The position numbers and the translations under genes are program-made. Shown here one piece after another: positions 6,576 through 10,583 of a stretch of 10,583 bases of DNA. Source of the DNA: a bacterium (GTDB taxonomy: Bacteria > Bacteroidota > Bacteroidia > Bacteroidales > Muribaculaceae); the NCBI GenBank assembly GCA_004561555.1, contig SFVH01000046.1, positions 1 to 10,583 of the forward strand, given 5' to 3'. Below the pieces are notes generated by a model, which ran no database searches, was not told the origin of the DNA, and worked only from the letters and a program-made list of their open reading frames with translations. The stretch's first letter is position 1; every line of letters starts with the position of its first letter.

Positions 6576-9500
6576 ATGAAAAAGATTTACTTAATAGGAT
6601 TAGCTGTGCTGGGCATAGCAATGAGTGTCAGTGCTGCCGACTTTGGGGGCAAGAAATTTTATATTAACCCGGGACACGGCGGCCACGACAGCAACGACCG
6701 CCCTACGGCATTGCCGCTGAGTGTGCCGATGTTCTACGAGTCAGACGGTAACCTCTCTCGCGGTTTAGCGGCTCGCGATTTCTTCACAGCCAACAAAGCC
6801 TCGGTTAAGATGTCGCGTACCACCAACACCTCTGGCGACGACTTGGCATTGTCGACTATTGCATCAAATTCCAACAGCTATGGCGGTTACTTTATGTCGC
6901 TCCATAGCAATGCCGCCAATGCGAGCGCTAACTATATGGTTTCATTCTTCCGCTCGTCGAGCTCGGCAAAGACCACTGAAAATATCGGCGGCTCAAAGGC
7001 TATGGCTACACAAGTGTCAAACTGGCACGATGCCGTAACCTTGTCAAATCAGACCTATGCCACTCCGCGTGCATTAGGCGACTATTCATTCTACGGCTAC
7101 AACCTCGGTGTGCTTCGCACAAATAACCGCCCGGGATACTTGGTGGAAACATGGTTTCACGACTATCGTCCTGAAGCCCTTCGCATGAAGAGCAACACCT
7201 ACAACAAGTTTCTCGCATGGCAGATTGTACGCGCCGCCCTTGCCAGCCCCGGCGGTAGCGGCACGCTTCCCGGTGTAGTGATGGGCGACATCCGTGACCT
7301 TTCGCTCAGTTGCGGCTATACGAACTACACCACTCGCGGACGCGACAAGTATAAAGCGGTGGAAGGCGCAACCGTAGAGCTTCTCAACTCCGAGGGTACG
7401 GTGCTTCAAACAATGACCACCGACAACTACGAGAACGGCTTCTATGCGTTTTGGGTATCCACTGCAGGCACCTACACCGTAAGAGTGTCGAAGAGTGGCT
7501 ACAAAACAGCGACCAAGGACGTTGCCATTTCGCTCAATCAGCAATACATGACCAATTTCGACCTTACTCAAGGCGCCGACACCGGCATCTCCGTGACCCC
7601 GGCAGCTATCGACCTCGGCGAATTGGCAATCGGCTCGACAGCATCAGCCACTATCACCGTGAGCGGCGCCTCGTTGTCGTCGGCAATCACTGCCACTTCA
7701 AGCAATTCCGCATTCCAGCTCTCAGCTTCATCGCTGGGCACTTCAGGCGGCTCTTTGACAGTGACGTTTACCGCTACTGCATCGGGCACTCACTCCTCTA
7801 CTATCACCCTCACCAGTGGCTCTTACACCAAGACTGTCAACGTGACTGCTGTGGTTACTACTCCGCCGTTGGAATTTGAAGAAGTATGGAACTTCAGCGA
7901 AACTACGGGTGTGAATAAATCATGGACCACCGACAAGACGAAGATGAGAAATATGTGCTTCGGCGATGGCAAGCTCTTTGTCGTCGATACCGAAACCGCA
8001 ACAATTACGATAGTTGATGCTTATAGCGGCGAACAAACAGGCACTGTCAACACCGAAGGTGTAGATGGTGGCGCAGTTAAATTGATGGATGTGAAATATG
8101 TAGATGGCAAACTCCTTGCCACCAACCTTGCCACTGCAGGCACAAGCTCATCGTTACCGCTGAAAGTGTATGTATGGGAGAATGGTGTGGATGCCGCTCC
8201 TTCAGTGCTCCTCAGCACCTCTGAAATCGGTGAATACAACCGTATCGGCGACACTTTCTCTATCAAGGGCAACCTTACCAATGGTGCCATCTGCTACACA
8301 GCTCGCTTATCGACCAATAAAAATCAAATTTGTTACTACTCCATCACCGACGGCGTAGTGTCTACCACTCCGACTATCCTGAATGTTTCTACCGACGGCA
8401 CTGCCGAGGGAGGACTCGAACTCGGCACATCGCCTCGCGTAGTGCCCGATGATGACTCCGACAAATATTGGGTAATGGGACAAAACTACTATCCCTCGCT
8501 TGTAAATGCCGATGGTATCCTTGAGTCGACTGTCAACACTGAAGCATTGAAAGAAATATACCAAGGTAATGACTTTGTGGAATTTGCATTTAATGGTGCT
8601 AAATACGCTTTTGCCACCACCTACCTTCCTGCTGCAAGCTCTGCCGACGGCAAAACGACCCTCACCGGCGGGCGCATGATACTTCTCGACGGCTCTAACG
8701 GATGGGCTTCGGCTTCCAACGCGGGCGAATATCCTGCAGCCGGTTTGGGCACCACTCGTAACACCTCATTCAGCACCTCTATCGCTGTAAATGTTGTTGA
8801 AGGCAAGCGCATCGATGCTTGGGTGCTCGTTCACAATCAAGGTATAGCCTACTTCACTTATGACATTTCAGCAACTACGGCTGTCAATTATCCTGATATT
8901 GCTCCGGAAGGTGTGGCTTTGGAAAGCAGTTACTCTTTCAGCAAGGAATTTGAATCGGCAGAAATCGCTGAGCTCACAGGCAAGACCATTCGTCGTGCCA
9001 TCATGCGCAACGGCTTGTTCTATGTGCTCGCTATCGACAGCAGCAAAGTGCCTTATATCTACGTCATCGACCCGGAAACGAAGTCGGTAAAAACCACTGT
9101 CAGCACTTCAGGCGTGGCTATGACAAGCGTGGGTGGCGGCACCGGAGTGACCGGCTATACCAACAGCCTTCAACTCCCGCTCTCCGACATCGCTTTCACC
9201 GCCGACGGCTATCTCTTGGCTTGCAACTATAGCCTTGTTCAAGACTACGAAGCGGCAACCGCGGCAGCCGACAAGGGCTCGTTCTGCGTGTACAAATGGG
9301 GCAAAGATATATTGAGCGGCTTACCCGTTGGCTATGCTCAAAAGATTGTCGATGTGCAACGCAACGGCTTCTGGGACAATGCATTTGTAGGTTATTCATT
9401 TGCTGTAAGCGGCAAACTCAGCGACTGCTCGATTTTGACAGGAGGTGTCACCACCAGCACTACAAACCAAGTACGTTTCGTAAATGTAAAAGTGAAGGGA

Positions 9501-10094
9501 AGCACAGTAACTCCAACCGACATTCGCGTCAGTCCGTCACCAATCACCGGTCTTGAATATCAGCTGAATGTGTCACCGCTTGCCGACGGACAATTTATCA
9601 TCGACAATGCTTCATTGTCGCCCAGAGATATTGTGATTACAGCCGACAGCAATGCAAAGTATGACACTTGGACCACTCCGAACACTATGAGTAGCGACAT
9701 CACTCCGTCAGCAAGCTACTTCAAATATAGCTCCAATGCTATTATGGCAACACCGACAGTCAATGCTTCGGGTGCTGTAAGCGGTGCTACTTGGGCTAAC
9801 ATTTCGTCGACCTTTGCTTCACCGAAGGCTATTTCCACCGGTGCCACTATCACCCCGGCGGCTACGGCTTCTACCTACTCTACCGTAGGTGTGAATGTTG
9901 TGGACAACAACATGAATATGTATCTCCTTGCCGACAACAAGATTAGCAAGTTTGTTGCTCCGCTTTACACTCCGGTAGAACCAGACCCCGGTGTAGACGT
10001 AGCTATTCCTGACGTATTTACCACCGATTGGGAATATTCGGCTGTGAAGGGCAACAGTTGCTCGTTTATCTATGACCGGAACAGACAAGGGTAA
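6576..10094 (+). CDS. Secreted zinc N-acetylmuramoyl-L-alanine amidase, multidomain, frame-broken at 3' end
   Basis: The open part encodes 1172 aa. A Sec signal peptide ends near VSA/ADF (residue 20). Residues about 26-222 form an Amidase_3-type domain with the full active site: zinc ligands H34 (NPGHGGHD), E55 and H110 (SLHSNA), and catalytic E191 (LVETWF). It should cut the MurNAc-L-Ala bond of peptidoglycan outside the cytoplasm. The usual Asp of DPGHGG is Asn, a form I recall from Bacteroidales amidases sometimes labelled xanthan lyase. Residues about 232-330 look like a carboxypeptidase-regulatory beta-sandwich and about 336-428 like an Ig-like domain. Two propeller-like segments start near 434 and 790, with internal similarity. 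The reading frame ends at a TAA at 10092 after an out-of-character RNRQG tail, while the homologous sequence continues in another frame. The true protein was therefore longer, and an outer-surface sorting tail may lie beyond the window. The gene is coupled to the upstream propeller gene. Confidence 0.88.
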   Translation: MKKIYLIGLAVLGIAMSVSAADFGGKKFYINPGHGGHDSNDRPTALPLSVPMFYESDGNLSRGLAARDFFTANKASVKMSRTTNTSGDDLALSTIASNSNSYGGYFMSLHSNAANASANYMVSFFRSSSSAKTTENIGGSKAMATQVSNWHDAVTLSNQTYATPRALGDYSFYGYNLGVLRTNNRPGYLVETWFHDYRPEALRMKSNTYNKFLAWQIVRAALASPGGSGTLPGVVMGDIRDLSLSCGYTNYTTRGRDKYKAVEGATVELLNSEGTVLQTMTTDNYENGFYAFWVSTAGTYTVRVSKSGYKTATKDVAISLNQQYMTNFDLTQGADTGISVTPAAIDLGELAIGSTASATITVSGASLSSAITATSSNSAFQLSASSLGTSGGSLTVTFTATASGTHSSTITLTSGSYTKTVNVTAVVTTPPLEFEEVWNFSETTGVNKSWTTDKTKMRNMCFGDGKLFVVDTETATITIVDAYSGEQTGTVNTEGVDGGAVKLMDVKYVDGKLLATNLATAGTSSSLPLKVYVWENGVDAAPSVLLSTSEIGEYNRIGDTFSIKGNLTNGAICYTARLSTNKNQICYYSITDGVVSTTPTILNVSTDGTAEGGLELGTSPRVVPDDDSDKYWVMGQNYYPSLVNADGILESTVNTEALKEIYQGNDFVEFAFNGAKYAFATTYLPAASSADGKTTLTGGRMILLDGSNGWASASNAGEYPAAGLGTTRNTSFSTSIAVNVVEGKRIDAWVLVHNQGIAYFTYDISATTAVNYPDIAPEGVALESSYSFSKEFESAEIAELTGKTIRRAIMRNGLFYVLAIDSSKVPYIYVIDPETKSVKTTVSTSGVAMTSVGGGTGVTGYTNSLQLPLSDIAFTADGYLLACNYSLVQDYEAATAAADKGSFCVYKWGKDILSGLPVGYAQKIVDVQRNGFWDNAFVGYSFAVSGKLSDCSILTGGVTTSTTNQVRFVNVKVKGSTVTPTDIRVSPSPITGLEYQLNVSPLADGQFIIDNASLSPRDIVITADSNAKYDTWTTPNTMSSDITPSASYFKYSSNAIMATPTVNASGAVSGATWANISSTFASPKAISTGATITPAATASTYSTVGVNVVDNNMNMYLLADNKISKFVAPLYTPVEPDPGVDVAIPDVFTTDWEYSAVKGNSCSFIYDRNRQG

Positions 10095-10583
10095 CCTCCC
10101 ATGCTCAGGCATCACCGCCGACAAATTCAAATTCTTCTCCGTAGGCAATCTCGGAGGCACCATCGTGGCTTGCTCCGCAGCTTTAAGCAACACATCAACG
10201 CTCAAGGTGTATGCTTGGGACAGCGACTCAGCTACTCCAACAGTTGTGCTTGAAACTACCAACCATGGCGCTCGCGCAGGCGACTATATGAGTTGCTCTA
10301 TATGAGTTGCTCCGGCGACATCAACAATGGTAAACTGTATTTTACAAATAATGATACTAGCGGCAACGTGTATGTATACACCGTGACCAACGGCAAGGCA
10401 TCGGCAACACCGACCGTCATTACCCTCAAGAAGGCTGACGGCACTACTGCTTATGGCATCAACGATGGCGTAGCAGTATTGGATGTGCGTGCACAAGACG
10501 ACGGCACAATCATCTGCACCGGCAAGGGTGGAATGCCTACACGCTTCACCGCCGAAGGCACATATAAGGAAGCACTTACCGCA
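10075..10583 (+). pseudogene. Frameshifted 3' continuation of the amidase gene (third propeller-like repeat), cut by window edge
   Basis: From about 10075 the coding sense moves to the +1 frame (TGTDKGNLPCSG onward) and stops at a TGA at 10303-10305 created by a 14-bp duplication. It then resumes in the original frame (SCSGDINNGKLYFT onward) and stays open to the window edge. The segment resembles the gene's first propeller repeat: LKVYAWDSDSATPTVVL matches LKVYVWENGVDAAPSVLL (residues 529-546), and GDYMSCSGDINNG matches GDTFSIKGNLTNG (558-570) without gaps once the duplication is removed. This supports a single original gene with two lesions. It could be a real decaying gene or sequence errors. 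A separate start at 10302 is conceivable but would lack a signal peptide. Confidence 0.75.
10285..10312 (+). repeat. Exact 14-bp tandem duplication causing a frameshift
   Basis: TATATGAGTTGCTC occurs twice back to back (10285-10298 and 10299-10312). Fourteen is not a multiple of three, so the second copy shifts the frame and produces the TGA at 10303. Removing one copy restores a protein reading that aligns with the gene's first propeller repeat. Confidence 0.92.

Noticed and set aside
8021..8290. Antisense open frames within the amidase gene, such as 8021-8290 and 7086-7571 on the minus strand
   Set aside because: They lie wholly inside a gene with clear domain and repeat support and show no signals of their own.

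Overview
The window looks like chromosomal DNA from a member of the Bacteroidales, perhaps Muribaculaceae-like. This is inferred from three things. MurF and alanine racemase are fused in one protein. A GSCFA-domain protein is encoded next to it. TAnnTTTG sequences, the Bacteroidetes-type -7 promoter element, lie in front of several genes. No rRNA, tRNA, CRISPR array or transposase was seen.

Minus strand (5369 down to 47). Four genes read leftward and are tightly packed: a GSCFA-domain protein, MurF-Alr (4-nt ATGA overlap), a Tat-signal cysteine/glycine repeat peptide (45-nt gap), and a radical SAM/SPASM enzyme with a PqqD-like N-terminus (1-nt TGATG overlap). The first two are housekeeping-type envelope genes. 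The last two form a compact cassette that looks like a ribosomally made, post-translationally modified peptide (RiPP) system. The 187-residue precursor has a textbook twin-arginine signal, an AKA cleavage site and ten CG-x-S-[YF]-[DEG]-C units (20 cysteines). The adjoining enzyme has all the Fe-S ligands expected of a peptide maturase. My proposal is cytoplasmic modification of the cysteine units followed by Tat export. This is the most interesting part of the window.

Divergent intergenic region (5370-5645). It is AT-rich and holds candidate promoters in both directions plus two perfect inverted repeats.

Plus strand (5646 to the window end). A secreted TolB/PD40-type beta-propeller protein is followed after 3 nt by a large secreted zinc N-acetylmuramoyl-L-alanine amidase with Ig-like and propeller-like tail domains. 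The amidase gene is broken near the right edge. A frame change occurs around 10060-10080, and an exact 14-bp tandem duplication at 10285-10312 breaks the next frame. The homologous tail then runs open to the window edge, back in the first frame. This is either a decaying gene or a pair of assembly errors.

Taken together, most of the window concerns the envelope and peptidoglycan: D-alanine supply and ligation (MurF-Alr), wall cleavage (amidase) and an exported modified peptide. The link between the peptide cassette and the wall genes is positional only.
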